Positions 1 to 12,265 of a DNA stretch of 64,000 nt are shown one piece after another. Made by a program: the position numbers and the translations under genes. The notes below the pieces were generated by a model. It made no database searches, had not been told where the DNA came from, and worked only from the letters and a program-made list of their open reading frames with translations. Source of the DNA: Schistocerca nitens (lineage: Eukaryota; Arthropoda; Insecta; Orthoptera; Acrididae). Each line of letters begins with the position of its first letter. Position 1 is the stretch's first letter. The DNA is taken from positions 378,571,348-378,635,347 of the forward strand of contig NC_064614.1 in the NCBI RefSeq assembly GCF_023898315.1. The letters are read 5' to 3'.

Positions 1-1604
1 TATTTGGTTAGTAATTTATGTAGTAAAGTCGCGTATTGTGACGTCGGCATTGTAGCACTGTTCACTGTACTGCACAATACACTTTCACAGGACAGCTTAT
101 ATGTTTTACAGTTTTGGTCTTCTAATTTTATTTTATCTGAAGTTAATTAAAATACAGTTATACAATTTCAGTTTCGGCTACTCATTTATCAGATTGCATT
201 TTGATTAAAACACCACTTGCACTGTTCAGCATTTCTACACAAATACATGATTATAAGAAATAGTAGATTAAACAGTAGGTAAATAGCAAATTATACTCCC
301 AGATTTATGGATTTAAGCATTCGAGCTCCTTGCTGTAGTGTACACAATCAGTAAAAATTCACTGTTTTCTTTTCCCGAAACACAGTGTTGCAACTTTATT
401 AGCTAGTATTTTTCATTAACCAAGGTAAAGAAGCAACTATGAACGTTTAAAGTGGAAGTATTTACGTTCAGCGGTGTATAAGTGTTATTCAAACGACGCT
501 TGTTTTGGTTTATGATTAGTTAGGTCCTAGAGGAATGGCTGAGGAAAACCATTGATCATAATTTGTTATTAAGTAGCTGCTCCAAACTTTTATCATCCAA
601 CAAAAAATGAATTAATACTTGTGCTCCAAAACTGATAAATCATCAGTACTTTCAGAGAACGTGATTCTTTTCTGTTTAAAATGAAAATATTAAAGATCAG
701 CTTTAAGAAAAGCTATTAAACTCCAAATACGAGATGTTAAACAGTTCAGACACGCTTCACAATTTTAAAAGGATTACAAAAGATCAAACATATTAAACAT
801 TAATGAATTAAAGTTGACCAGCCTGACGCCAGATGGGAGCACAAGCCAGCTGGCGGCATAACAAGCCACGGGGGTTGAGCTCGGCACCAAGCATCCGGAG
901 TACAACGAGGCAATTGAAAGTAAGTTGACCGCTGCAACAAGTACAGCAAACACTCTCGTAAAGAGTGAAATGGTAAAACAAAACTAAGGCTTTTGGCTCA
1001 GCTCTGAAAGATATCACACCTAGAGTGGGTATAAAACAGGGAGAACCCGAGAATCGAAGACTGTTTTTATTTAACTGAAAAACATGTATTAGAGTATCGT
1101 ATAAGACATTCTACTTATCACTCAAAACGCTAAGGATGGGATGCAGTACAAGTTGTGAGAACTAATTGGTATGTCCCGAAACACGTCAAATAAAGTCACT
1201 GCTGTTTTAACTAGAGGCATTTCATTTACTGACCAATTCACCTACTTTGCAGCACTCATACTAATTTGCAAGAACCAAGTCACTGCCACTGATTAAAGTG
1301 GATCCGTTTTCTTAAGCTAAACGCGGTGGCAAGAAGAAATCTGAACTTAAAACCAATCATAGGACCCAAAGCCTTAAGATCAAAATCAGAAATAAACAAC
1401 AGTTTTTACTTAAAGTCAGGCGTCCTAAATCTTTAAAATCCCATACTCTAAGCAGATAAGATTATTTACATACAAGACGGAGTTCAGCACATACCAGCGG
1501 GTTCCTTCAGGTAATCACCAATAAAATGTAAAATGCGGAAACACAGCTCACTGAAGTTGAATACCAGCTTTCGACGACTTATCCCATTCCTCCGCCTCTG
1601 CTCA
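1..1604. other. AT-rich sequence without recognised features
   Basis: I see no supported gene or repeat here. A 69-codon open frame on the minus strand (808-1017) has no recognisable domain and is probably chance. Confidence 0.5.
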
Positions 1605-1658
1605 CCCCCCCCCCCCCCCCCGCCCTCGCCTAAACTCTGGGTGGAGGGGGGGGGGGGG
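1605..1658. repeat. C17 tract followed by G13 tract (inverted homopolymers)
   Basis: Seventeen C at 1605-1621 are followed 24 bases later by thirteen G at 1646-1658. On one strand they can pair as a hairpin stem, and each can support G-quadruplex or i-motif structures. Open frames crossing them are low-complexity artefacts. Confidence 0.9.
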
Positions 1659-2769
1659 AGGTCAGTAAGGAAAAACAAAGATATACCATTTAGTACCAGC
1701 AGGATTAGCCTGACTCAAGTACACCCTTTCCAATGGTTGGATGCTTCGGCCTTCACTCACAGTGTGAAAGGAGTGGGAATCTAAAGGACGCGCCCCGGAC
1801 CCACAAAACGTGGCATAAACTTACTAGGTGCCTTGCCTCCTTTGTCACGAGCTCCAAAGTTGCGAACGTAGTCCACATCCCCCACCCTAAAATTGGCATG
1901 CCGTCGCCCACAGTTGTAGCATAATGCTTCCCTTTAATGGGACTTCACAATGATTGCTCTCGCCCTCTGAAAATTATCCCTAAGAACCTCGGAAATCGCC
2001 TGTTATGGAAGCAAGTTGGATAATGGTGAATTTAAAGGACGGGCGAACATTAAGGACGCTGGTATAGCTCGATGAGCTTCATGCCTCTCTACGTTAAGAG
2101 CAAAACTCAACGAAGGGAGGTAATGTTGCGTCCGAGTGATAAGTGCTTCTTTCAAGTTCCTATTAATTTTCTCCGTAGAAGACGGTTGAGGGTGACAGGG
2201 GGGGGGGGGGGGGACGTAATGAGTCTTAAGCCAAAAACAAAACCTGCGGAATACACGAGACACAAACGCTGGGCGTTTGACTGACGACAGTAACAGGAGG
2301 ACCAAAGAGCGAGATGTTTAGTGCTGACCTCCGTCGCTCCGCGTCAACCATGCAAAACGCAAGAAGATGTTCACTGCAACGAAAATTGTAACTCACCTTA
2401 GTCCAGGAAAGAAGGCCGACATAATCAATGGAAAGACGTTTTATAGAACATTCGGCGTGTGTGGAACGCGGAAAACCGATCATACGGCCCGAACTTGGTT
2501 TTTCCAACTTAGCACTGACAAATGATCCTTCTTATATCTTTACATGGCAAGATCCAGGCGCCATGTTGCTTTATCCTGCGTACGGATTTATAAATGTTAA
2601 GTGTCCACCTAATAGCGACTGATAATATTTAAAGATGGTGGGAATGAGATCTCGAGGCAAACAAATTTCCATTGACCATCATCCTGGGCTTGTAAACACA
2701 AAGTTCCCTTTCTAAGCTGCTACCCGGATATTTCCTCCCGAGACTGAAGACGCTGTTTAACATGTAACT
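1659..2769. other. No gene recognised; contains G16 tract
   Basis: Nothing with protein or RNA homology was recognised. A run of sixteen G lies at 2198-2213. Short open frames on both strands lack motifs. Confidence 0.5.
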
Positions 2770-4580
2770 ACCCTGGGTTGCAGTCTTTATGTTGACCAGG
2801 ATCAGCAAACATCTTAGGCACCTTAGCCAAGACTGCACTAATAGTGGCTCCCTGCTGGGACATTCGTGGAAATGAAAGTTCCTCACCACCAGACTCGAAC
2901 ATACAGTTTATCGCGTCAGTGATGGAGTTTTCGCTGTCCCTTACGTGCTTTACTGAGAACCTGATTGCAGGAATGCGCACCGATCACCTCGCAATACACC
3001 CCGTCTTACGGGTGCGTGCTGGGACCCGTGAGAGGGCCTGGTCGTCAATTTCTAAACTACATCGAGGGTGCTGTAAGTAAAAGTTGAACTTTTCAGTCCA
3101 GAGTAGGACAACGAGGGCCTCAAGCTCGTAGGTCGAATATTTGGCCTCTGCAGTCTTTAAAGCACGTGACACATAAGCAATAGGGCGACGTTCTCCGCCT
3201 TGTTCATTCAGCAACACGATTGCTGTTCATGAATTTGAAACATCAGTTATTAAAATAAGGGCTAAGACAAATTAGGGACCGCCAATAGTGTGGCGTCACT
3301 GAGACCACTCTTCAGGGCGTCAAAGGCAGCTTGCTGACTTTCAGTCCATCTGAATTCTTCCGCTTTCCTCCGTAATAAATTCAATCGAGCTGCCAACACA
3401 GATAACTGAATTCTTCCCCTTTCCTCGGCAATAAATTCAATGAATCTGTCAATTCAGCTTGCTTCGGTGCGAACTTTCGAAAACAAAATCGCAATATCTA
3501 TAAACTGAGCTATTCACTTTTTGGCTCCAGGAGGTTGAAAACTGTAAATAGCCCAAGTCCGCGATGGTCCACACGAACCTCATCAGCCGAAACTAACTGA
3601 TACGAAAAGTAGATCTAGGACTGCGCTGATTTAACCCCGCCTCCTCCAACCTTGCCAGTACCGGACAGAGGTGCTGCAGATGTTCAGGAAAATTCTCGCT
3701 ATAAATGACGACGTCAGCCAGGAAATTAGAAACTAATTGATGCTTGATATCATCTAAAACAGTATCGGGCGAACGGGAAAGGCCACTGTCCCAGTGGACA
3801 ATCCGAAAGGGACACGGTCAAATTCGTACAGGTTCCAATCCATAACAAAAGCCGCCACAGCTTTCGATTCCTGCGCTAGTGAAATTTGATAATAGGCTTG
3901 GTTGATGTCCAGCTCGGTAAATTATCTTGCCCCGACTAACCACGTGAAGCAGTGGTGCAGGTCGGACAGGGAGAGTGATTCAAGTACCACGTTGTCATTC
4001 AAAACACGATAATCGATATTGTGTTTAAACCCTCTTCCACTGGGCTTTTCACAAGGAAAATGAGGGAAGCGTAAGGTGAAATGGATGGTCAGATGGTACC
4101 TTCGGCCAACATTTTCTCTATTTCCTTGCGCACCCGCTTCATTTTCGGTGGTGCCAAACGATAGGAAGATTGCATAACGGGAACCTGATCCGTCAATTGG
4201 ATCCGACATTCGATCATATTCGTCATACCTTATTTATCAGTAAGAACATGATGGAACAGCTGTAGCACCGCCCACACTTGCTGTACCTCCTCAACCGAGA
4301 GATGGTCCAAATCAACCCATACTCGACCCCAACCGAATGTACCCCTGACTTACGATCATGCCGCTAAAAGTGAAGTCCCAAGGAGGGCACGAACATCTAG
4401 TGAGAGTGACCTTACTCATAATTTAAGGCCGGTCTTACAAGGAAAATCACAGCCCAGCAGGATATCGACATTCAGACATTTGGTGACCATATTTTGAAGA
4501 GGCCAGGAAAAATCTTTCACCCCGTGACAAACGCGCAATGACCCGAGGACGGCGAGTTGCTACCCGCTAATCGTGCAACT
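2770..4580 (-). pseudogene. Degraded gypsy (Ty3-like) retrotransposon pol fragment
   Basis: Read on the minus strand, this is a broken LTR-retrotransposon polyprotein in the usual order. A retropepsin C-terminal piece lies near 4440-4580 (VDILLGCDF followed by KTGL). Reverse transcriptase follows: a DYRVLND-like motif near 4000, LDINQAYYQISL near 3900, and the active-site box near 3699-3725. RNase H lies near 3000-3215 (PIAYVSRALKTAEAKYS) and its C-terminal end near 2900 (HVRDSENSITDA). The order PR-RT-RNaseH and the RNase H motif fit Ty3/gypsy pol. Stops and frameshifts separate all parts. The active-site box reads FLAD where the family has [FY]xDD, so the first catalytic aspartate is lost. 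I found no LTRs and no integrase, so this is a dead internal fragment. The surrounding DNA gives no sign of its boundaries. Confidence 0.8.
3350..3440. repeat. Two-unit tandem duplication inside the gypsy remnant
   Basis: The segment at 3350-3386 is repeated at 3405-3440 with a few substitutions (both contain CTGAATTCTTCC and AATAAATTCAAT). The 55-bp period lies in the RT-RNase H connection and arose after or during decay of the element. Confidence 0.75.
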
Positions 4581-4611
4581 GGTAACAATTGGTCGTTACT
4601 GCCCAAACTTA

Positions 4612-4783
4612 TAAACAGCGGTCGAGCGGTTCTAGGCGCTTCAGTCTGGAACCGCGCGACTGCTACGATAGCAGGTTCGAATCCTGTCTCGGGCATGGAT
4701 GTGTGTGGTGTTCTGTGGGTAGTTACGTTTTAGTAGTTCTAAGTTCTAGGGAACTGATGACCTCTGTAGTCTTAGTGCTTTAG
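4612..4783 (+). repeat. tRNA-derived SINE, head type A, diverged copy
   Basis: The tRNA-like head (GAGCGGTTCTAGGCGCTTCAG, with B box GGTTCGAATCC) is followed by GGGCATGGATGTGTG and the common body (AGTTCTAAGTTCTAGGGAAC, TGATGACC). The far 3' body is eroded to TTAGTGCTTTA. The long variable arm resembles a Leu/Ser-class tRNA. This is a non-coding, RNA-polymerase-III-type retroposon that needs LINE enzymes to move. Confidence 0.85.
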
Positions 4784-4789
4784 ATACAT

Positions 4790-6117
4790 ACACATTATTA
4801 ACAAAGGCACCACTTACATATCGGTTCATTTGCCGATATTTTTACGCGCACCTTAAATTTGACGATTACCGTAAATTTTAAAGTTTCCACTTTAGAGGCA
4901 TCTTTAATGAAAACAGGAATGATAACGCTGTTCTTCAGGTTGTAAAACGTACGTACAATAGGACACAAAAAATTTGCTATAAATTGTATCATTGTTAGTA
5001 TTCTGTAAATCGGTAGAAATAACAAATTATTCTTCAGATGTTCTTATTCTTGTCTTTTGTCACGGTCGATGAAGAAGCGTTCCTTAAAGACTACAGAGAA
5101 TGCTAAAATAAAGAGCAACGAAAGTACAATATAACGCAGGAAGCGTCGGGGGAAATGGATCGATGTGTAAGTGTATTCCAAATAAAAATAAACACTGTGA
5201 AGTTTAAAGACACTGAAATTTCATAAAATTTGTGCTGCTTAAGAACATCTAACAAAAAATGAACACTCACAGCGGTTCAGAAATGGTTGCAGTAATATAG
5301 AATTTAATTCACATTTTGTTTTCACAGGCTCTGAGGCTGCTTTTTCTCTTAAAGCGTAGCGAGATATTCTCCTTCCACATACAATTTCCATTCCTTTCGC
5401 TTAGCAAGAGAGCTAGTAAATGGGGAGCAGTCGTTTTTTTTTGTGATAATCTGTGGAAAGGACTCCCCTAGCAACGCGGAGGCTTCATACATTATTAAAA
5501 ACACGCGATATCTGCCACTTCTCCATCCACAGCGAGGAAAAAAATCCGCCCACTGGAGTGGAGATAAATGGAGTTATTTATTCCTTTCCCGAAGCCTCGT
5601 TTATCTCTGCCTTCTTTATTCAGCGCAACTTATCGGTTGAGAGTTCTGAATAGAAATGCGATTGTACAGCGAGAAGCAGTATACACGGGAAAGGGACAAT
5701 AGACTGCCGATGTCATGAAGTCACTGTTTTGTTCCGTAAACAGATCGCAAGTATCGTAAAGTTCGTCGGAATACGATTTTGTTACTTGTATCATCCAGCG
5801 ATCCAACGAGTCGTAAAGTATTCTATACAATACGCAATTGTTACAAAATCCTGTGCCCTTTAAAGGAAGTATAAAGAGGCAGAACCTTTGTGACTTCATA
5901 AATACCTGACAAAACAGTTCGCCCGTACAGACCATGAAATGGATGCACAACACGTCACAATAACGCAGGAGCTGTCGATGTCGTTTTCTCCAGTTACGAA
6001 CACCAAAAAATATGTTTCACAGTAACCGCTGCCGCCAATTGCAGTTTGTTCGTACCTTTCCCACATTTAAAGTTTTGCAACTCGTTTCGAAGAGTAAACG
6101 TCTTTGCCAAGCAAATA
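4790..6117. other. Unassigned AT-rich sequence
   Basis: No feature recognised. Several short open frames (for example 5443-5653 plus and 5630-5953 minus) have no motif and overlap each other. Confidence 0.5.
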
Positions 6118-7238
6118 CATGGAAGAGCCAAAGAAACTGGTGTACCTGCCTAATACCGTGTAGGGGCCGCAAGAGCATGCAGAAGTGTCGCAGCACGACG
6201 TGGGATGGACTCGACTAATGTCTAAAGTGAAGCTGGAGGGAACCGACACCATGAATCCTCCAAGGCTGTCCATAAATCCAAGAGTACGAGAGGGTGGACA
6301 TCTCTCCTGAACAGCACGACGCAAGGCCTTCCAGATATGCCCAATCATGTCAGGGGAGTTCGGTGGCCAGCGGAAGTGTTTAAACTCAGAAGAGTGTTCC
6401 TGCTGCCACTCTGTAGCAATTCTGAACGTGTGGGGTGTCGGAATGCTCAATGGACATGACTGGATGCGGGTGATGAGGCATGACGCTGACGTACGTGTCA
6501 CCTGCCACCTGCACACCCCCACACCATTACAGAGTCTCCACCAGCTTGAACAGTCCCCTGCTTTTATGCAGACTCCATGGATTCATGAGGTTATCTGCAT
6601 ACCCGTACACGTCCATCCGCACGATACAATTTGAAACGAGACTCCTCCGACCAGGTAACATGTTTCCAGGCATCAACAGTCCATGTCGGTGTTGTCCGGC
6701 CCAGGAGAGGTGTAAAGCTTTGTGTCGTGCAGTGATCAAGGTTACACGAGTTGGCCTTCGGCTCTGAAAGCCCAGATCGATGATGCTACGTTGAATGGCC
6801 CTGCATTGAAATCTGCAGGAATTTGCGGAAGGGTTACTCTTCTGTCACATTGAACGATTGTCTTCTTTCGTCATTGGTTCTGGTCTTGCAGGATCTTTTC
6901 CCGGCAGCAGCCATGTCGGAGATTTGATGTTTTACTGGATTCCTGATACTCACGGTATGTTAGTGTAATGGTCGTAAGGGAAAATCCCCACTTCATCTCT
7001 GCCTCAGAGATGCTGTGTCCTATCGCTCGTGTGCCGACTATAACACCACGTTCAAACTCACTTAAATCTTGATAACCTCGATAACATGCCATTGTAGCAG
7101 GAGTAACCAATCTAACAACTACGCCAGATACTTGTTGTCTTACATAGGTGTTGCAGACCGCAGCGTCGTATTCTGTATGTTTACATATCTCTGTATTTGA
7201 ATACCCACCCCTCTACCGGTTTCTTTGGCGCTTCAGTT
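6118..7238 (-). mobile_element. Old Tc1-like DNA transposon, internally deleted
   Basis: Terminal inverted repeats contain GCCAAAGAAACYGGT at both ends (near 6124 and 7229) and are flanked by TA at 6116-6117 and 7239-7240, the Tc1/mariner target duplication. Between them, on the minus strand, a transposase is legible in pieces. The N-terminal helix-turn-helix region runs about 7075-6871 (DLSEFERGVIVGTR, YREYQESSKTSN). The first catalytic block lies near 6600-6690. The C-terminal block near 6330-6365 reads WPPNSPDMIGHIW, where the family has NxIEHxW. At 1,121 bp it is shorter than usual for an autonomous Tc1. The segments around the middle catalytic aspartate appear deleted, and several frameshifts are present, so it is inactive. 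Confidence 0.88.
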
Positions 7239-7240
7239 TA

Positions 7241-7622
7241 TGACATACGATACGTTTTCCAACATCTATAAAAACGTCAGTCAGATAGTTTGCCGTTGCC
7301 TTTGGAACAGTAATGATTTAGCTTTTTCTGTTAATGTTTACCGAGCATCCTAAGAACAATAAATAATGTTTATACAGTTTTATGAAAACTTCTACCAGCA
7401 ACTTTATATTGTTCTTAATTGATTTAAAATGCCCAACTAGTTTCGAATGAACGACTACCATCATGAGAAGGACTCTCACAAAAATGTGTCCAATAGCGCG
7501 AGGTAATACGTGGCACGTTAGGTGATAATGGGATATAAATACTCGTCTGAGTGAATGTTATAAGGAAAACAGGGACGAATGATATGTATGATCAGGATCA
7601 CTTACATGTGATTGTTTGAGGT
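7241..7622. other. Short unassigned spacer
   Basis: AT-rich, with no gene or repeat recognised between the Tc1-like element and the first SINE of the inverted pair. Confidence 0.5.
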
Positions 7623-7634
7623 AATTGTCGAAAC

Positions 7635-7828
7635 GCCGGCCGCGGTGGTCTAGCGGTTCTAGGCGCGCAGTCCGGAACCGCGCGACTGCTACGGTCGCAG
7701 GTTCGAATCCTGCCTCGGGCATGGATGTGTGTGATATCCTTAGGTTAGTTGGGTTTAAATAGTTCTAAGTTCTAGGGGACTGATGACCACAGATGTTAAG
7801 TCCCATAGTGCTCAGAGCCATTTGAACC
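7635..7828 (+). repeat. tRNA-derived SINE, head type A, full length
   Basis: Starts with GCCGGCCGCGGTGGTCTAGC (A-box region), then B box GGTTCGAATCC, the linker CTCGGGCATGGATGTGTGTG and the complete body ending in CTCAGAGCCATTTGAACC. A 12-bp target-site duplication with one mismatch flanks it: AATTGTCGAAAC at 7623-7634 and AATTGTGGAAAC at 7829-7840. That shows LINE-type insertion and defines both ends. Confidence 0.95.
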
Positions 7829-7874
7829 AATTGTGGAAACTGGTGTCGGCACTTCAAGAAATATCTAAACGGTT

Positions 7875-8068
7875 CAAAAAATGGCGCTGAGCACTATGTG
7901 ACTTAACGTCTGAGGTCATCAGTCCCCTAGAACGTAGAACTACTTAAACCTATCTAACCTAAGGACATCACACACATCCATGCCCGAGGCAGGATTCGAA
8001 CCTGCGACCATAGCGGTAGCGCGGTTCCAGACTGTAGCGCCTAGAACCTCTCGACCACACCGGCCGGC
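7875..8068 (-). repeat. tRNA-derived SINE, head type A, opposite orientation
   Basis: Same family as the SINE ending at 7828, inverted and only 46 bp away. Body is at the left, head at the right (ends ACACCGGCCGGC). The flanks TATCTAAACGGTT (7862-7874) and TATCGAAAGGGTT (8069-8081) form a 13-bp target-site duplication with two mismatches, so this was an independent insertion rather than a palindromic duplication. Read-through RNA could fold the two copies into a hairpin of about 190 bp. Confidence 0.95.
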
Positions 8069-8081
8069 TATCGAAAGGGTT

Positions 8082-9295
8082 TTAAATAATTAACCAATAT
8101 AGTTTTTATCGTTTCTCATTCGTTAAACATATATAAAAAGTCGCTCAGTACGTTTATTAAGTAGAAAATCAGTCATTTTTATTACTCAAAATGTGAGATA
8201 CGCAAAACAAGTAACACGGCTTTTTGAAATATATCAATTTTACAAGTTGCCACTCTTTTTATTAAGTGCTTCGACATTCTGGTTCTTAGAATTTTTCTAC
8301 ACCCTCATCTTATTTGCACATGTTTCTCCAATTGAATTTATTCTTTTAGTCGAACAAAATTAAATTTCTCATTTCGGCAGCAATAGTTTTAGTTGTTTTT
8401 ATTTATTAAAGGCGTGTTATTATGTATGATGATGGTAGAAAAGCATCTTATATCTTCATAGATAGCATGAAAATTGCAGTCTATTATAATTATTTAACGG
8501 CAATGTTTAAAGTTTTAAAGAATTTCTAGAAATTACTGTTTAAAATTACTTTTCGCTATTTGCTGTAAATATCTCGTATCTCGTGATGGCCATCACATCA
8601 GTAACTCTGCCTTATTTTTCATCTCAGTGAGGCAGAAGATTTGCTTAAATAGCGACAACGAAAGAAGTTCCGCGGCTGCTGCAACGGACAAGCATTTTGT
8701 CAGCATTGGCTTGTTAGATAACTACTAGCAAAGTTCGTTTTAGACACGGTTTGTTCGGGACGTCAGGTTATCAAAGGGAGACGCCCGTCAAATGGTGAAA
8801 TGTTCACGTCAGAGGAAGCGTCAGCGTCACACCTCACTGAACGCGAGCTTGTGAGTGGCACTGCATTTTTCATCTGAATGAGACAGCACAGAATGTAGCC
8901 TCAGCACTGAGAAACTAGAAACAGAAATAACAGCGTTTATTAAGAGCAACAACAAAATTTAGAACAGACGTTTTTTTAAACAAGTTCCCTCCAAAAATTT
9001 TACACATCGAAGGGAACTGGTGTGAGAGGAAAAGTGACAAGTGAATATTTTAAGATGCCAAAATATCAATACTTAGCTTGCATCAGAAAAATTTACAGAT
9101 TTAGAGAGCAACATTATTAGAAACATCCTCAGACTGGTATTTTGATGTGTCTTAATTTGATTTATTTCTAGCAAATTTATACTGGCTAACTGGCGTTATG
9201 TGTTTCACTGTAGAGTCCGTTTTGATAAAAATAGTTTAACAACGTTTATTTATACATTTCCTTTGCGTACTATAGATCGTTTCGTAATCCATGAA
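8082..9295. other. Unassigned AT-rich sequence
   Basis: No supported gene or repeat seen. No long open frame on either strand. Confidence 0.5.
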
Positions 9296-9481
9296 TTTGT
9301 TGTTTGTTGTTGTTGTCTTCAGTCCTGAGACTGGTTTGATGCAGCTCTCCACGCTACTCTATCCTGTGCAAGCTTCTTCATCTCCCAGTACTCACTGCAA
9401 CCTACATCCTTCTGAATCTGCTTAGTGTATTCATCTCTTTGTCTCCCTCTACGATTTTTACCATCCACGCTGCCCAGTATT
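9296..9481 (-). pseudogene. 5'-truncated RTE-like LINE, 3' end only
   Basis: The minus strand encodes the C-terminal tail of a non-LTR retrotransposon protein (GRQRDEYTKQIQKDVGCS, then LAQDRVAWRAASNQSQD and a stop). A short 3' tail of CAA repeats follows, seen as TTG repeats at 9296-9316. The same C-terminal block appears in decayed form at the end of the LINE at 30645-33268. Severe 5' truncation is typical of LINE insertion. Non-functional. Confidence 0.85.
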
Positions 9482-11126
9482 TCTCTTTCAGATATTCATG
9501 TTAAGAACATTTGGTGCCGTGTATATAAATGTACCAGCAGGAAACCACAGTGGTCTCAATTTGAAAAAATACTGTGCGGTGTCCTATAAGATAAGAGTAA
9601 AATATATGGGAATACGGCCGATAAAATGTTGAGAAGCCAGTGAACAGTCTAATGCACTAAAAGCCCAAAACACAACCAAACAAAATTTAAAAATATGTAA
9701 AATAACAACTTACTGACGCAAAAGATGTTAAATAAATGGGAAACCACTCCCAAAACACATGAAAGTCCCAGCAGGTAGCTGCCCTTAAAAAAAAAAAATT
9801 TTTTAAAGGCCTCGCGCTCTCATCTTCCTAAAAGACATCACCTCGAGAATAGCCAAAAAGTATTCAAAAACAAATAACCGGCTATGTCTCACAATAAGTA
9901 CGTATATCTCTATTAACAGGCAGCAGATTACTTTGTCAAGTATGCGGTACCGTACACATCCACTCAAATGGGACCAAATCTACATAGATACATCACACAG
10001 TAAATATGTAGGCTAGATCTTCCATTACACTGAAAAACGCAGAAAGCTAAATATTCTATAAGAAACGGAAATAGTCAAGCATGCAGAAAGAAAACGGGCA
10101 GAACACTGTTAAATGATCAGCTGCCCGAAAAGATTGAAATCATTTTGCTACAATGAAGTCATTGTTTTGGTAAGTTATTAAATCTGTATGCTGTAAGTCA
10201 TTTTGTGCCGCCGCGCAGTTTTGTATTTTTCTATATTTAAAAGGTATATTGTAATTTTTAAATTTCCCGTTTTTAACGACGCTGGTATTTTTTTAGTTCT
10301 TGCATTTCATGTATGAGCTACTATTTTATGCATTACGGTGTCACTACATTCGAACCTCGACATTGACGCAATTTAGTATTTTTTCTGCATTACATTTTTT
10401 TTTATCAATCATTGTTCTAATGGAATATATTGTGATTCAGTTATTAGCGTCCAGATAAGTTGTCCACATAAGCTATTATTGACTCTGTCTTACTTTCTGA
10501 GGTCCCTGAAATGTATATGGAACTTTCTAAGATGAGAGGAGGGTAGTGGTAAATTTTCTTGCTTCCAACAGATCAGCAAGCAGTCAAAAGGCCTGGTTAG
10601 CTGACGAATTTTTGACGGAATTATTTTTGGTGCGATGCCAGAGCTAGGAAACGAAAAGTACATAGGGCATTCTGTGTCGGAGATCAATGGAAGGAGCATT
10701 CTGTCCCAGGGATAGGCAGAGAGAGAAATGTCGTTGAGGAGACAATGGCGGAGGGGGGGGGGGGGTGGAGAGGGGGACGTCAGTTTCCAGGCTGCGAGCT
10801 CGAGCTCGCTGGAGAGCAGTCGGTGTTCGTTGGAGACTGCACCAGAATGGTAAGCGTTCTCACTACAGTGTTAGAATTTAACTGAGATTAGCACTGTGTG
10901 AAGTTAACAACATTGCGATCAAGCTAGATTCATTAGTTATGAGTCTTAATTTTATCATTTCAATTCTTTCGCAGTTTGGGCTTACCGTTCATTGCAGTGA
11001 ATCTTGAGTTACCATACTTGCTCGCTAACTTGTCCAGTGCATGTAGTAAATCTGGGGCATGTCTAACATCTTCTTAGTATCACGGGCACAGTAATCATAT
11101 CTGCCATATCATTTAAAATCGAATCA
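9482..11126. other. Mostly unassigned; G13 tract; possible Penelope-like 3' fragment inside
   Basis: The only structure noted beyond the candidate fragment at 9960-10145 is a run of thirteen G at 10753-10765. The short minus-strand open frame at 10490-10699 has no motif. Confidence 0.45.
9960..10145 (+). pseudogene. Possible C-terminal tail of a Penelope-like element
   Basis: Translations across frames give KLNILEETEIVKHAERK followed, after a frameshift, by LLNDQLPEKIEIIL. This resembles the charged helix and LLN motif at the C-terminus of Penelope-like proteins. It is short, frame-broken and recognised only by eye. It could equally be another LINE tail. Confidence 0.3.
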
Positions 11127-11326
11127 AAAATGGGTTCAAATGGCTCTGAGCAGTATGGGACATAACATCTGTGGTCATCAGTCCCCTAGAACTTAGAACT
11201 ACTTAAACCTAACTAACCTAAGGACATCACACACATCCATGCCCGAGGCAGGATTCTAACCTGCGACCGTAGCAGTCGCGCGGTTCCGGACTGAGCGCCT
11301 AGAACCGCAAGACCACCGCGGCCGGC
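11127..11326 (-). repeat. tRNA-derived SINE, head type A, full length
   Basis: Complete copy: body starts GGTTCAAATGGCTCTGAGCA, head ends ACCACCGCGGCCGGC. Flanks AAAATCGAATCA (11115-11126) and AAAATCGATTCA (11327-11338) form a 12-bp target-site duplication with one mismatch. The B box is mutated in the TTCGAA core (TTCTAA on the plus strand). Confidence 0.95.
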
Positions 11327-11338
11327 AAAATCGATTCA

Positions 11339-12084
11339 GTCGCGATCGCTGGAGGTAACAACTCTTTTATACTGCTTTTTGTCAGTAGGGCCTGCCTACT
11401 GCTCATAGTTGGCCGCTGGGTGCCATATTATCCCCCCCCCCCCAGTTCCACCTAGACAAAAATTCAAATGTAATTTGACGTTATTGATCATAAGTAAGAC
11501 GTAAATAGGATCACTATTCACAATATCCTGAGGTGGATTTGATAATGGAGTTGTAAGCCGAAACAGGCAAGTGTATTGTACAGAATTATCCAAATACAAG
11601 CAAACAGAGATTACACTGCACCTACTGGAACTGACTTCTTATAAAATGCCTTTTATACCGTGTTTCCCACAGTGGAAACTCCCCATCACACCCTTCTTAA
11701 ATTTTGGGGTAAGATGGCCTAGCCAGCGTATAGTCGGTCAAAAATTGAACACAGGTCAAGCATGAAAACCGGAAGGTGGTGTACTGAACTGTGTAAAAAG
11801 AAGCAAAATACAAACAGTGAGTGCTCCTAGCTCAAGATGTCCAGCATCGAGCGAGTTTATTTACCACTGGTGTAGTAGTTCTGTGGTCAACATGTTGGAG
11901 TGCGTCAGGGAGATCCGTATTCAAATCTTCCTCGTGCTCCATTTTCTTTTCTTTTTGTTCACAAAATTACGAAATGACGGTCCGGTCATCGACGTTCTTG
12001 TTCGGCTTATTTAAATTTGTGTCTGTACCGTGGTGTAACGTCTGTTTGCAAATGCGAGGTGTAAGGAAGGGACCTCCAGACATA
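11339..12084. other. Unassigned; C12 tract
   Basis: Contains twelve C at 11432-11443. Small open frames near the right end (11571-12014) carry no domain. The last bases before 12085 are the TA target site of the next transposon. Confidence 0.45.
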
Positions 12085-12252
12085 CAGGGTGTTTCAAAAA
12101 TGACCGGTATATTTGAAACGGCAATAAAAACTAAACGAGCAGCGATAGAAATACACCGTTTGTTGCAATATGCTTGGGACAACAGTACATTTTCAGGCAG
12201 ACAAACTTTCGAAATTACAGTCGTTACAATTTTCAACAACAGATGGCGCTGC
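12085..12252. repeat. Left terminal inverted repeat of the 12085-13632 transposon
   Basis: 168 bp, ends in AGATGGCGCTGC, pairs with 13465-13632. It lies downstream of the transposase stop codon. Confidence 0.95.
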
Positions 12253-12265
12253 GGTCTGGGAAACT

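Noticed and set aside
808-1017. 69-codon minus-strand frame with several Cys residues
   Set aside because: No signal sequence, domain or conserved Cys spacing, and surrounded by non-coding AT-rich DNA.
7635-8068. CRISPR-like or palindromic array
   Set aside because: Two inverted SINEs with separate target duplications, in a eukaryotic genome. No array of short direct repeats with spacers exists anywhere in the window.
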